A DNA stretch of 64,000 nucleotides from Plotosus lineatus (taxonomy: Eukaryota > Chordata > Actinopteri > Siluriformes > Plotosidae), in the NCBI GenBank assembly GCA_024760905.1, contig CM045729.1:60287080-60351079 (forward strand), written 5' to 3'. The notes under the pieces were generated by a model that was not told the DNA's origin, did no database searches, and saw only the letters and a list, made by a program, of their open reading frames with translations. Both the position numbers and the translations under genes were made by a program. Of this stretch, positions 11,671 through 21,545 are shown in pieces. Each line of letters begins with the position of its first letter. The first letter of the stretch is position 1.

Positions 11671-13776
11671 CTTTTCTTTTGATGATCAGTGATTGGTGGG
11701 AACAGGTGGAAGGTGTGGCTATTGACTGGCTGAAGTGAAAACCTGCACCCACACCGGCCCTTTGCTGTATGAGTAACTCAGCACTTTGTGGTGCACCAAT
11801 CAGCCACCGTAAAGCACAACTTTATTTTGAAAAGCCATGGAGCCGCACCAGAAAGGTGAAAGAGCCGCACACGGCTCCGGAGCCGCGGGTTGCCGACCCC
11901 TGGTCTATGGTGAGAGGCATGTAAAAGAACCATTGCTGACTTTCGTAAAGAGTAGGCTGCAAAGTCATCAGCATGTTTCTGTCCCTTGCTAAAAGGGTTG
12001 TGACAGGAAGGGCATCCGACGTGAAAACCTCTGCCAAATCAAACGTGCGAATCATATGATTTGCTGTGGCGATTTCTGAGTAAAAGGGAAAAAGCTGAAA
12101 GGAAGACATTTCTCTTTAGAACAAATGGAGCCCCTTTCAATTTAAAATGGTCAGTTGATGTATTGTGCACAATGTAGCCATGAGGATGGGCACAAACAAG
12201 TTCCTGTCCTCATGCCGGTCCCAAGCCTGGATAAATGAAGAAGGTTGCGGCAGGAAGGGCATCCGCCGTAAAACTTTTGCCAAAATACAGAATGCAAGCC
12301 GTCAAGACAAATTTCATACCGGATTGGTCGAGGCCCGGGTTAACAACAACCGCCATCAGTGCTGTCTACCAACAGGGTGCTGGTGGAAATTGGACTACTG
12401 TTGGTCGAAGAAGGAGAGGTCGAAGAAGGAGAGGTGGGAGGCGTGTCCGCAGGCAGCGAGAAAAGAGGAAAAGCATGAGTCTAGGACTGAGAGTAGGGAC
12501 TTTGAATGTTGGAACTATGCAAAGAAAAGGTAGAGAGCTGGCTGACATGATGCAGAGGAGGAAGGTGGACATACTGTGTGTTCAGGAGACCAGGCAGAAC
12601 GGTAGCAAGGCTAGAAGATTAGGAGCAGGGTTTAAGCTGTTTTATCATTGTGTGGATGGGAAGAGAAATGGAATAGGAGTCATCTTGAAGGAGTGGTTTA
12701 TCAGGAATGTTCTAGAAGTGAAGAGTGTCATACAGAGTGATGAGTCTCAAGTTATAAATCGAAGCGTGATGTTCAATGTTCTTAGTGCTTATGCCCCACA
12801 GGCAGGATGTGAGCTAGAACAGAAGGAGAGATTCTGGAGTGAGTTAGATGAAGTGATGCAGAGTATCTCCAGAGGTGAAAGAGTGGTCATTGGTGCAGAC
12901 TCAGACACAGAAGGACAGATGTTGATAGATTTTGCAAAAAGGATGGAAATGGCTGTGGTGAATACTTTCTTCCAGAAGAGACAGGAGCATAGGGTGACTT
13001 ATAAAAGCGGAGGTAGGAGCACACAGGTAGACTACATTTTGTGTAGACGATGTAATTTGAAGGACGTCAGTGACTGCAAAGTAGTAGTGGGTGAGAGTGT
13101 TGCCAAACAGCATAGAATGGTGGTGTGCAGGATGATGCTGATGGTGAGAAAGGTGAAGAAGGCAAAGGCAGAGCAGAATACAAAGTGGTGGAAGCTGAAA
13201 AAGGAAGAGTGTCGTGTTGTCTTCAAGGAGTTGAAACAGGCTTGTGTGGTCAGGAAGTGCTTCCAGATGACTGGACAACTACAGCTAATGTGATCATGGA
13301 GACAGGTAGGAGAGTACTTGGTGTGTCCTCTGGAAGGACATTCGATAAGGAGACTTGGTGGTGGAATAAGGAACTGGAGGAGTGTGTACAAAGGAAGAGG
13401 ATAGCTAAGAAGAAGTGGGACATTGAGAGGACTGAAGAGAGTAAACAGGAGTACAGGGAGATACAGCGGTGCGGTGTCAAAGGCCAAACCGAGGGCATAT
13501 GATGACTTGTATGATAGGCTGGAGAGTACGAAGGGAGAAAATGATTTATACAGGTTGGCACAGCAGAGAAATAGAGATGGGAAGGGCGTGCAGCAATTTA
13601 GAGTGATAAAGGACAGAGAGGGAAATGTATTGACTGATGACAGAAGTGTGCTGGGAAGATGGAAACAGTACTTTGAAGAGCTGATAAATGAGGAAAATGA
13701 GAGAAAAAAAGAGTAGAAGAGGTGACTGTTGAGGATCAGGAAGTAGCAAAGATTAATTAGGGTATTGACGAGGATG

Positions 13777-14123
13777 TCTGTCTTCCTTTCAGCTTTTTCC
13801 CTTTTACTCGGGAGTCGCCACAGCAAATCATCTGATTCGCACGTTTGATTTGGCAGAGGTTTTTACGTCGAATGCCCTTCCTGTCTCAACCCTTTTTAGC
13901 AAGGGACAGAAACACGCTGATGACTTTGCAGCCTGCTCTTTACGAAAGTCAGCAATGGTTCTTTTACATGCCTCTCACCATAGAGTGAGAGACATGGCCC
14001 ACCTTTGATAACCCAGTTAGCTGCACTGGGGGGGACAGTGACAACCTTGTGGAGAGTGGGACTCAAACCCCCAACCTTTGGATCAGCGGTCCAGCACCTA
14101 ATACCACTAGATCACCACTGCTA
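13777..14123 (-). repeat. S1 SINE (RTE tail) inside LINE B
   Basis: The target duplication is agggtattgacgaggatg (13759-13776) and agggtattgaagaggatg (14124-14141). The second copy agrees with the uninterrupted LINE at this place. On the minus strand the head (ggtctagtggtattagg-like) leads to a tail ending in cctttcagctttttccc, reversed. Confidence 0.92.
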
Positions 14124-15259
14124 AGGGTATTGAAGAGGATGAAGAGTGGACAAACAGTTGGTCCTGATGACATACCGGTGGAGGTATGGAAGTGTCTAGG
14201 AGAGGTAGCAGTACATTTTCTGACAAGAACATTCAACAAGGTCTTAGAGAGTGAGAGGATCCCACAGTAATGGAGGAGAAGTGTGCTTGTGCCCATTTTT
14301 AAGAACAAGGGAGACATGCAGAGTTGTGGCAACTACAGAGGGATAAAGCTGATGAACCATATGATGAAGTTATGGGAAAGAATAGTGGAAGCTAGACTAA
14401 GGGCAGAGGTCAGAATTTGTGAACAACAGTTTGGTTTCATGTCAAGAAAGAGCACCACAGATGCAGTGTTTGCTTTGAGGATGTTAATAGAGAAGTACAG
14501 AGAAGGCCAGAGGAAGTTGCATTGTGCCTTGTGGATTTGGAGAAAGCATGTGACAGGGTGCCGAGAGAAGAACTGTGGTATTGTATGAGGAAGTCTGGAG
14601 TGGCAGAGAAGTATGTTAGAGTGGTGCAGGACATGTATGAGAGATGTAAGACAGTGGTGAGGTGTGCTGTTGGTGTGACAGAAAAGTTCAAGGTGGAGGT
14701 GGGACTGCATCAAGGGTCAGCTCTGAGCTCCTTCTTTGCTATGGTAATGGACAGGCTGACAGACGAGGTTAGACAAGAATATACATGAACTATGATGTTT
14801 GCAGATGACATTGTGATCTGTAGTGAGAGCAGAGAACAAGTACAGGAAAATCTAGAGAGGTGGAGATATGCCCTGGAAAGGATAGGAATGAAGGTTAGCC
14901 GCAGTAAAACAATACACGTGTGTGAACGACAAGGACCCAAGAGGAACGGTGAGGTTACAGGGGGCAGAGATAAAGAAGGTGGAGGATTTTAAGTACTTAG
15001 GCTCAACAATCCAGAGCAATGTAGAGTGTGGAAAAGAGGTGAAGAAGCATGTGCAGGCAGGTTGGAATGGTTGGAGAAAAGTGGCCGGTATGATGTGTGA
15101 TAGGAAGGTATCGGCAAGAATGAAAGGAAATGTGTACAAGTTGATGTTGAGGCCAGCAATGTTGTATGGTTTAGAAACAGTAGCACTGAGGAAAAGAGAG
15201 GAGGCAGAGCTGGAGGTAGCAGAGATGAAAATGTTGAGGTTCTCTTTGGGAGTAACAGG

Positions 15260-16379
15260 TGTAACACATGTAAACACATGGTTACTAAATTTATTGGAAA
15301 AAACCCTAGTTTCCAACACTCCCTGAAAGCACTAGTTTCCTAGTCCCCTTGAACGCGTCATAGGCACGTGCTGCATGCGACCAGCAGAGCGTGTAGGAGA
15401 GCGTGAAGAGCAGGACGCATACAGAGCCCTCGAAAAGCGACACGAGTGAGTCAACGATCAAAAAATGTGATTAAGTGAACTTTTAACAAGTTTAACTAAG
15501 TTTGTGTGCTTTTCAGAGCCTTGTATGTGTTTTGTTCTCTCTCAATCGCACCGGGTGGAGAGAGTTTGTTTTCTTGGAAACTCTGGTGAGTCATTACAAT
15601 ATGAAGCTAGTTTAAGAACCTATGCTAACTTTACACGTGGTGAACCTATGCTAACTTTACACGTGGTGACTTTTAAAGCTGTGTGCACTATTTTTGTCTT
15701 TAAAAAGCTAAGACCAGTCGGAGTACATAACAAAGATTGTGCTGTGCACAAAATGAACCTTACATTTTATTTTTCTAAATGTTTTGTTGAAAGCACTTTT
15801 GCTAATGCACTAAAGTAGTGCAGATAAGCTGTTTTGTTTTGTATTACATTCCATTCAGTGCCTTTCATGCACTTTTGTCATTTTATTTAGGAATTATTGT
15901 TGTTAAATATTTTATTCATTGTGTCTGTACTGCATGTGCAGACTGGTTTTAGTGGATCTGGATTTGACCTTGAAGCTGGTTTCGGACACGGATGGCGAGC
16001 CAAATCCAGTGAGAACTCTTGGTGGATCCAGAAGCAGTGTGGCCAACTGTTCTCTGGATGCGAGAGTAGATCTACAGACCCAACCACTTCAAATCACAGG
16101 ATCCCAGATAAAAACAGATAAAAACACCTTTATCCCAAACGGATCACAATCCTGGAAAAGACTCCCGGGTTCACACGAATCAAACCTTAGAGACTTAAGC
16201 TTATTTTATTTTATTTTTAATTTGTAAAGAAAGTTCTACAACATTGTTTGCACTGTTTCTTGTAGTATTGTTAATTGTAATAAATCTGCCGGCTGTTCAA
16301 CTTTAAATCTCCACAATTCATTTTACTCCTCTAGAACCTAGTATAAAATCTAGCACAGCTATATCAAGCTGGTGTTACA
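15260..16379 (+). mobile_element. Probable solo LTR inserted in LINE B
   Basis: A 1120-bp insert absent from the other LINE copies begins tgtaacac and ends gtgttaca (TG...CA). The flanks 'acagg' and 'caagg' resemble a damaged 4-5 bp duplication. An AATAAA at 16279-16284 near the 3' end would suit an LTR polyadenylation signal. A 26-bp unit is tandemly duplicated at 15616-15667. There is no gag or pol, so the family (Gypsy-type or retroviral) cannot be set. A DNA transposon with short inverted ends is the alternative. Confidence 0.6.
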
Positions 16380-16937
16380 CAAGGATGGGTTGAATCAGGA
16401 ATGAGTACATCAGAGGGACAGCACATGTTAGAGGTTTTGGAGACAAAGTCAGAGAGGCTAGATTGAGATGGTTTGGACATGTACAGAGGAGTGATAGTGT
16501 AGTGTGTAGGATGCTGAGGTTGGAACTACCAGGCAGAAGGCCAAAGACCAAAGAGAAGATTTATGGATGTGGTGAAGGAGGACGTGAAGGTAGTTCGTGT
16601 AAGAGTAGAAGATGCATGGATAGGGTGAGATGGAGGCAGACAATTTGCTGTGGCAACCCCTGAAGAGAAAAGCGGAAAGGAAAAGAAGTTGTTGATGTGT
16701 TGTGCATATGTTTGCACTGTTGGAGAAAACCCATATACAAGTACTGATTTATAAGAATATCTAAAAATTTTAAAGACATCCAAAACCCATAAGAAAGGCC
16801 CTTGTCAGCATCAAGATTCAAGTCCAGAACCTTCCCTCTGTTACATGAAGGTACTAATCACTCAGCCATCAGACCAGCCCTGAAGCTCAACTACACTGTG
16901 TAAACTACCAGTGACAGGCATCCAGGGGCCTTCATTC

Positions 16938-17318
16938 CGCCTTTTCATGATCTGTATAATGTATAAAATGTATTTCTGTAACATATTTAAGCTGCAGATT
17001 AATCATAAAACACAGTTAAAAAAAAAAAAAAGTTACTCTGCAAGGCAAACAGTACCTCTGACTCATGGTAGAGGGTGCTTGTGAGCCCACAGATTCTTCT
17101 ACAGCCGACAATCCTCTTTGTTTATTGTTATATTCCCTTTACGATCTGCCTTATCAAAATTTCAAGCTGAGAAAATTCGCCAGAATTCACATATTCTCTT
17201 TGGTATCGATCGGTCTGTTGCCAATCAAATAATGAATTATCTACTAATTTGCGTTCATTTGTATTTGTAAGTCTGGCTCTTGAAGAGTCAGTGCCTCACC
17301 AGCTGTCAACCTCACCAC
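16938..17318 (-). repeat. Unclassified dispersed repeat U1, copy 2
   Basis: The reverse complement aligns to 5483-6123 with a shorter middle. The best blocks are 'gaatctgtgggctcacaag' and 'gagtcagaggtactgtttgc' on the minus strand. Confidence 0.6.
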
Positions 17319-17829
17319 ACGTCAAGACTAACTTTGAGAATGAAAATGCTGCTGGAAATGTGCATGATGGTAGGTCCAAAATGGCTTATGCTGCTAGCGC
17401 TTTGTTGACTCAGTTTTTCTGTCATCAGTTGTTTTAGGGTGTGATTTCTGCACTTGTTGTTTTACGCAGCTCAGCACAATTATGTGTTTTGCTGCATGGG
17501 TCATAGATGTAGCCCAGCCAATCCAACCAATTCATGTCACTACAGCCAATCAGAAGGGCAACATATCTCTGAGTATGTCCTTAAGTCATGACACTTGTAT
17601 GCCTTTGAAAACAACAAGTACTAATGTTTCTGCAAGCAACCGCTGATGTTATACATGATCATTTTAAATGACTAATAACACTAATTCACCACAGATAACC
17701 TTTCAGACTTTTAATTGGGTGAAGTTCAGAATATGGTGGTACCAGGTTACATCTAAAAATGGCGCCTCGTGGTCTCCAAATCTCACGTTTTCTATTAAAG
17801 CAATTTAAATACTCATGCTTCTGGGGAAA
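17319..17829. other. Intergenic, nothing recognised
   Basis: No gene or known repeat identified; the sequence may extend U1 in part. Confidence 0.5.
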
Positions 17830-18440
17830 GTGGGGCTGTAGCATAGTGGTTAGAGTGCTGGGCTCATGATCAGGAGGTTGTGAGTTCAGATCCCAGTTAG
17901 ACCCTCACTGTGCTAAGACCCCTGGGCAAGGTCTCAACCACAAATCTGCCTCTGTTCACAGGTAAGTCTGTTGGGTTTTTACACTCGAGCCTAGTGGCTT
18001 AGCCTCATGGCTCATCAGGCCGGTACTTATCCCCAGTCTCTGTAGTATGAAGCAATCAGGAGTTCAACTCCCCCTGGATGGGACACTCGTCCATTGCAGG
18101 TTACCTTCCCAGTATATTTTACTGGTACCCATTTATACTGCTGGGTGAACAGAGACACACTTGTGGTTGAGACCTTGCCCAGGGGTCTTAGCACAGTGAG
18201 GGTCTCAGTGGGATTCGAACTCACAACATCCTGATCATGAGCGCAGCACCCTAACCACTATGCCACCGGCCCCACTAGCCTCTGTTCACCCAGCAGTATA
18301 AATGGGTACCACTAAAAATATACTGGGAAGGTAACCTTTGATGGACTAGTGTTCCATCCAGAAGGAGTTGAACTCCTAGTTGCTTCATGCTATGGAAACC
18401 GGCAATAAGCACTGGCATGATGAGAGACTTGGCTTGGGTG
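17830..18440 (+). repeat. S2 SINE interrupted by another S2 SINE
   Basis: The outer copy is read on the plus strand (17830-17947 and 18290-18440). Its body continues exactly where it was broken: 'cctctgttcac' is followed by 'ccagcagtataaatggg' only after the insert. Confidence 0.85.
17960..18277 (-). repeat. S2 SINE inserted into S2
   Basis: A minus-strand S2 copy with both ends present. It is bounded by the duplicated target gcctctgttcac (17948-17959 and 18278-18289). The head is visible in reverse as 'gggattcgaactcacaac' and 'aaccactatgccaccggccc'. Confidence 0.88.
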
Positions 18441-18689
18441 AAAAAACCTTCAGGGGGGAAAAAAAGTCTATTGCTGGGATAATGTGGTCATTCAGCTGAC
18501 GTTGGCCTGGTAATATGTCATGGTAATTATATGCTGTTGTCAAAACTAAGGGTGGTCCGGCTATATATAGGCTTTTTTAACAATATTGGCACTGATTTGA
18601 TATTAATGTTTTCGATAACAAGTATATGTGCTGTTTAGTATTCCTTTCTTTCACAAATATTCTCCTGAAAGTATGGACAGTACACTGTA
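18441..18689. other. Intergenic, nothing recognised
   Basis: No supported feature. Confidence 0.5.
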
Positions 18690-19075
18690 TTTCACCTGAA
18701 AATTGCACTCATATTCTGGCCGTGGACAAACTGTTTCCACAAAGACGGAAATGCAGAACTCCGTATAATGTGTCCTTGTCCTGTAAAATTACAATTTCTC
18801 TTCACTGAAACTGGGCCAAACCTGTTTAAGCATAACAGTGCCCCTGTGCACAAAGAGAGTCCATAAAGACATGGCTTGCCAAGGTTGTTGTGGAAAAACT
18901 CAAGTTGAATGCTCAGAGGCCTGACCTCAACCCTCCTGAAAACTTTTTTGATAAACAGGACTGCAGATTGCATCCTTGTTCTCTTCACCAAACACCAGTG
19001 TATAATAGTAACACTCCAGAATGTAGAGGAAGATCTCATTGTATAAGTAGAGGTCATTACAACATAACGTGGGGA
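18690..19075 (+). pseudogene. Tc1-like transposase relic
   Basis: The wording resembles the C-terminal third of fish Tc1 transposases: 'aacagtgcccctgtgcaca', 'gtccataaagacatgg', then a frame giving RPDLNPPENFFD, which corresponds to the PDLNPIE box carrying the third catalytic acid. Here the acidic residue survives but the surroundings are degraded. There is no inverted repeat and no intact frame. It is an older family than the Tc1 at 46462. Confidence 0.6.
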
Positions 19076-19664
19076 TAAATCTAGAATGTGATGTTTAAAG
19101 AAATGAATGTAATGATCAGGATACTACAAAACTTTGAGCCATATTGTGGATATAACTCTGAAAGTTCACTCTAAATCTTAGTTGGTGCTCACTGGTACTC
19201 AGTTCCTTTTTAAGGATCTTCTTAAATGGTTAGCCATAAACCTCTCACACTTATTTGCTACAGTGGCAACAAACTAAGTCATTCAGTGCTTTTCTCAGAA
19301 CTTTTTTTTAAACTTATGATAGTGTATTTTATCTCAGTGTAGCAAATGTAAAATCAGCAGTGTAGTTATAGGCTTTTCCCTGCATGTCCAGATTTCTTGA
19401 AGAGAATAATCCTCCCAACCATTTTCGGACATCATCTTGTAACTCCTCAGGCGTTCAGCAAAACAAAAAAGTAAATTTTACGATGAATGAATGTCTCTAT
19501 CAGGACCTACAGGATTCTGGATCATTGTACGCATACTCAAAAAACTGGTTTTATATCAATGTTTCTTTGGCTCTAGCAGAATGTGTGCATCAGAACACCA
19601 GCCCTGGTTTTACATACACTATAATAAAAAGAACAAAACACAAGTTACCTTACAATGAAAGATT
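19076..19664. other. Intergenic, nothing recognised
   Basis: No gene or repeat family seen. An open frame at 19384-19767 has no recognisable domain and partly overlaps an S3 SINE. Confidence 0.5.
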
Positions 19665-19935
19665 GCCTCATTCACTCAATATTCAATTGCCAAAGCGATT
19701 ACTTCTTCTAGGGTGGCAGAAAGACTGGAGGCTATGTCAGGCACATTCACACCTAATGGCAATTTGATACAACCAACGAGCCTAATGTGCAGGCCTTTGG
19801 ACTGTGAGAAGAAGGCGAAGTACCCTAAGGAAACCCACACAAGCACGCAAATTTCACACAAACATACCTGAGACTGGGACTTGAACAAAGGACCCTCTTG
19901 CTGTGAGACTGATGTGCAACAATGCTGCCCAAGAT
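19665..19935 (-). repeat. S3 SINE, degenerate
   Basis: On the minus strand the head survives (tcacagcaagagggtcc-like). The mid region has 'cacacaagcacgcaaatt' and 'gcctttggactgtgag'. The tail is poorly kept. Confidence 0.6.
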
Positions 19936-20130
19936 TTTTTCTCCTCGTACCATTCTCTTTTTAAATTCTTTCCACCATAATTTCAATGTGTTTATGAGTT
20001 CTGGTGATTACATGAAATATGCAAAATAACTGGACACACACAGAAGGTTTTCATTACAATTATAATGTAATTTTTAAAATACCCTCAAAATAGAAAATAT
20101 GATCTCAGTACAGTTAGCACCTTACTGCAG

Positions 20131-20131
<1 letters not shown>

Positions 20132-20177
<46 letters not shown>
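20132..20177. repeat. (GT)n microsatellite
   Basis: An uninterrupted GT run of about 23 units. Confidence 0.95.
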
Positions 20178-20178
<1 letters not shown>

Positions 20179-20325
20179 CAAAATGTTTGTATGTTGATTT
20201 ATGCAAATTGTTTGGCCTTTTTGTTTTGCCTCCCTGTTTCATTATATTTACTCAACAGAATTTCATTTATAATACTCACCAATCTGTAATCAGTGTTTTT
20301 TGCTGCAATTAATATTCGACTCTTC

Positions 20326-20572
20326 CAGTGCAGCTAACTGGGTTATCAAAGGCCGGCCATGTCTGTCACTGTCTATGGTGAGGGGCTGTAAAAGAACCAT
20401 TGCTGACTTTTGTCAAGAGTTACCGCATAGCCGTCAACGTGTTTCTGCCCTGAGATGGCATGGCGAGCCGTCCAGGGTGTACTCTGCCGTTGCCCAGAGT
20501 CGGCTGAGATGGGCGCCAGCCTCCCCGCGACCCTAATTTGGATTAAATGGTTCCGAACCTGAATGAATGAAT
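20326..20572 (+). repeat. S1 SINE, L2-like tail, head missing
   Basis: It starts in the body at 'agtgcagctaactgggtta', passes 'accattgctgacttttgtc', and switches at the shared junction 'cgtgtttctgccc' into the L2-like tail. Confidence 0.85.
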
Positions 20573-20676
20573 AATGTTTGACTAGTCTATGCAAATTTCT
20601 ATGAAGATACTGAAAACTAAGAGCAGATATGTACCACTTTTATAATTAAAGATTTTACCATGATTATTATGATTTA

Positions 20677-21022
20677 GGGGCAGTGGTGGTCTAGTGGTAT
20701 AGGGCGCTAGATCGCTGATCCAAAGGTTGGGGGGATCAAGTCCCACTCTCCACAAGGTTGTCACTGCCCCCCCCCCCCTCCCCCAGTGCAGCTAACTGGG
20801 TTGTTAAAGGCGGGCCATGTCTGTCACTGTCGATGGTGAGAGGTTCATGTAAAAGAACCATTGCTGACTTTCATAAAGAGTAGCTGCAAAGCCATCAGCG
20901 TGTTTCTGTCCCTTGCTAAAAAGGGTTGTGACAGGAAGGGCATCTGACGTAAAAACCTCTGCCAAATCAAATGTGTGAATCAGATGATTCGCTGTGGCGA
21001 GGAAAAGGGAAAAGACAGACAG
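20677..21022 (+). repeat. S1 SINE (RTE tail), full length, 20-bp TSD
   Basis: It is flanked by a perfect duplication accatgattattatgattta (20657-20676 and 21023-21042). The head is 'ggggcagtggtggtctagtg' with B-box-like 'ggggatcaagtccc'. The tail contains 'gacaggaagggcatctgacg' and 'gattcgctgtggcgagg'. The perfect duplication makes it one of the youngest copies here. Confidence 0.93.
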
Positions 21023-21099
21023 ACCATGATTATTATGATTTATTAAAATGTGATGCCAAACGTGACAGAACGTGGTAATTGTAGTAGAGCTGAACAGAT

Positions 21100-21545
21100 T
21101 CTCAATAGAGCATGACACCTTGATGAACTTGGAGAACAATTTAAAAAGAACAATTTTTGCAAGTTTTATTTCTTGGATGCACCCTGCCACCCCAATTGTG
21201 CTCCAGGTGGAGTTTTAAATTGTGGAGCTTCACATTGTTTGAATGGTAGCAATTATGGACATGGTGGCCCCAGTGGACCAGTGGGGATTATGGACACAGA
21301 TGTGAACCCAGGATAAAAGACCATGATGCACCATCATCGAGACCTTAATGAATTTGAAAACCTGATTATTTCAAGTTTCTTCTCTTAGATGCAGCTCTTT
21401 TCATACCCCAGTCAGGCTCCAAGTGTGGTCATAAATCATGGATGTTCATGCTTTTTATGAATCATGGAGATTGTAGATATGGTGGCTTTAGTGTAAGCCC
21501 AATTTAAAACTATCATCCTGCATCATGTCACTGCTAGAATACACG
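21100..21545. repeat. Diverged tandem duplication, about 228 bp per unit
   Basis: Unit 1 starts near 'ccttgatgaacttggagaac' (21117) and unit 2 near 'ccttaatgaatttgaaaacc' (21345). Both go on through 'caagttttatttcttggatg' or 'caagtttcttctcttagatg', then a 'gctccaggtgg/gctccaagtgt' block, a GGAG block and 'gacatggtggcc/gatatggtggct'. Confidence 0.55.

Larger units (their letters stand above)
10545..11902 (-). mobile_element. Non-autonomous hAT-like element, copy 2, 8-bp TSD
   Basis: The termini are 'caggggttggcaacc' at the left and 'ggttgccgacccctg' at the right, flanked by the perfect 8-bp duplication gtctatgg (10537-10544 and 11903-11910), which is diagnostic for hAT. The interior matches copy 1 in reverse: a 'cccacgaagcg' hairpin near 10896-10975, 'ggtgtgggcggggtgattt' at 11350-11370, and a SINE tail remnant at 10790-10848. 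It has no transposase frame. Confidence 0.9.
10385..12126 (+). mobile_element. S1 SINE (RTE tail) with 18-bp TSD, split by a hAT
   Basis: The SINE occupies 10403-10544 and 11911-12108. It is flanked by the perfect duplication tttctctttagaacaaat (10385-10402 and 12109-12126), the mark of LINE-machinery retroposition. The head reads 'ggggcagtggtggtctag' with B-box-like 'ggttcgagtcccc'; the tail ends 'gggaaaaagctgaaaggaag'. The hAT lies between the two parts, so the SINE is older than the hAT insertion. Confidence 0.92.
12174..16690 (+). mobile_element. RTE-clade LINE copy B with two nested insertions
   Basis: This copy runs from the true 5' end (tagccatgaggatgg-like) to the RTE 3' end at 16690. 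It is flanked by a diverged duplication (gttgatgtattgtgcacaat at 12154-12173, gttgatgtgttgtgcatatg at 16691-16710). The endonuclease region starts near 12478 (GTLNVGTM, ILCVQETRQ). About 72 bp are missing at 12900, which removes the catalytic DFNGHVG block; the protein there reads GADSDTEGQ. Reverse transcriptase follows from about 14130, with FADDIVIC at 14795-14818. An S1 SINE (13777-14123) and an LTR-like insert (15260-16379) interrupt it, and several frameshifts add to the damage. It is certainly inactive. Confidence 0.92.

Noticed and set aside
15504..15818. 104-codon open frame in the LTR-like insert
   Set aside because: No recognisable domain and it spans the 26-bp duplication; probably chance.
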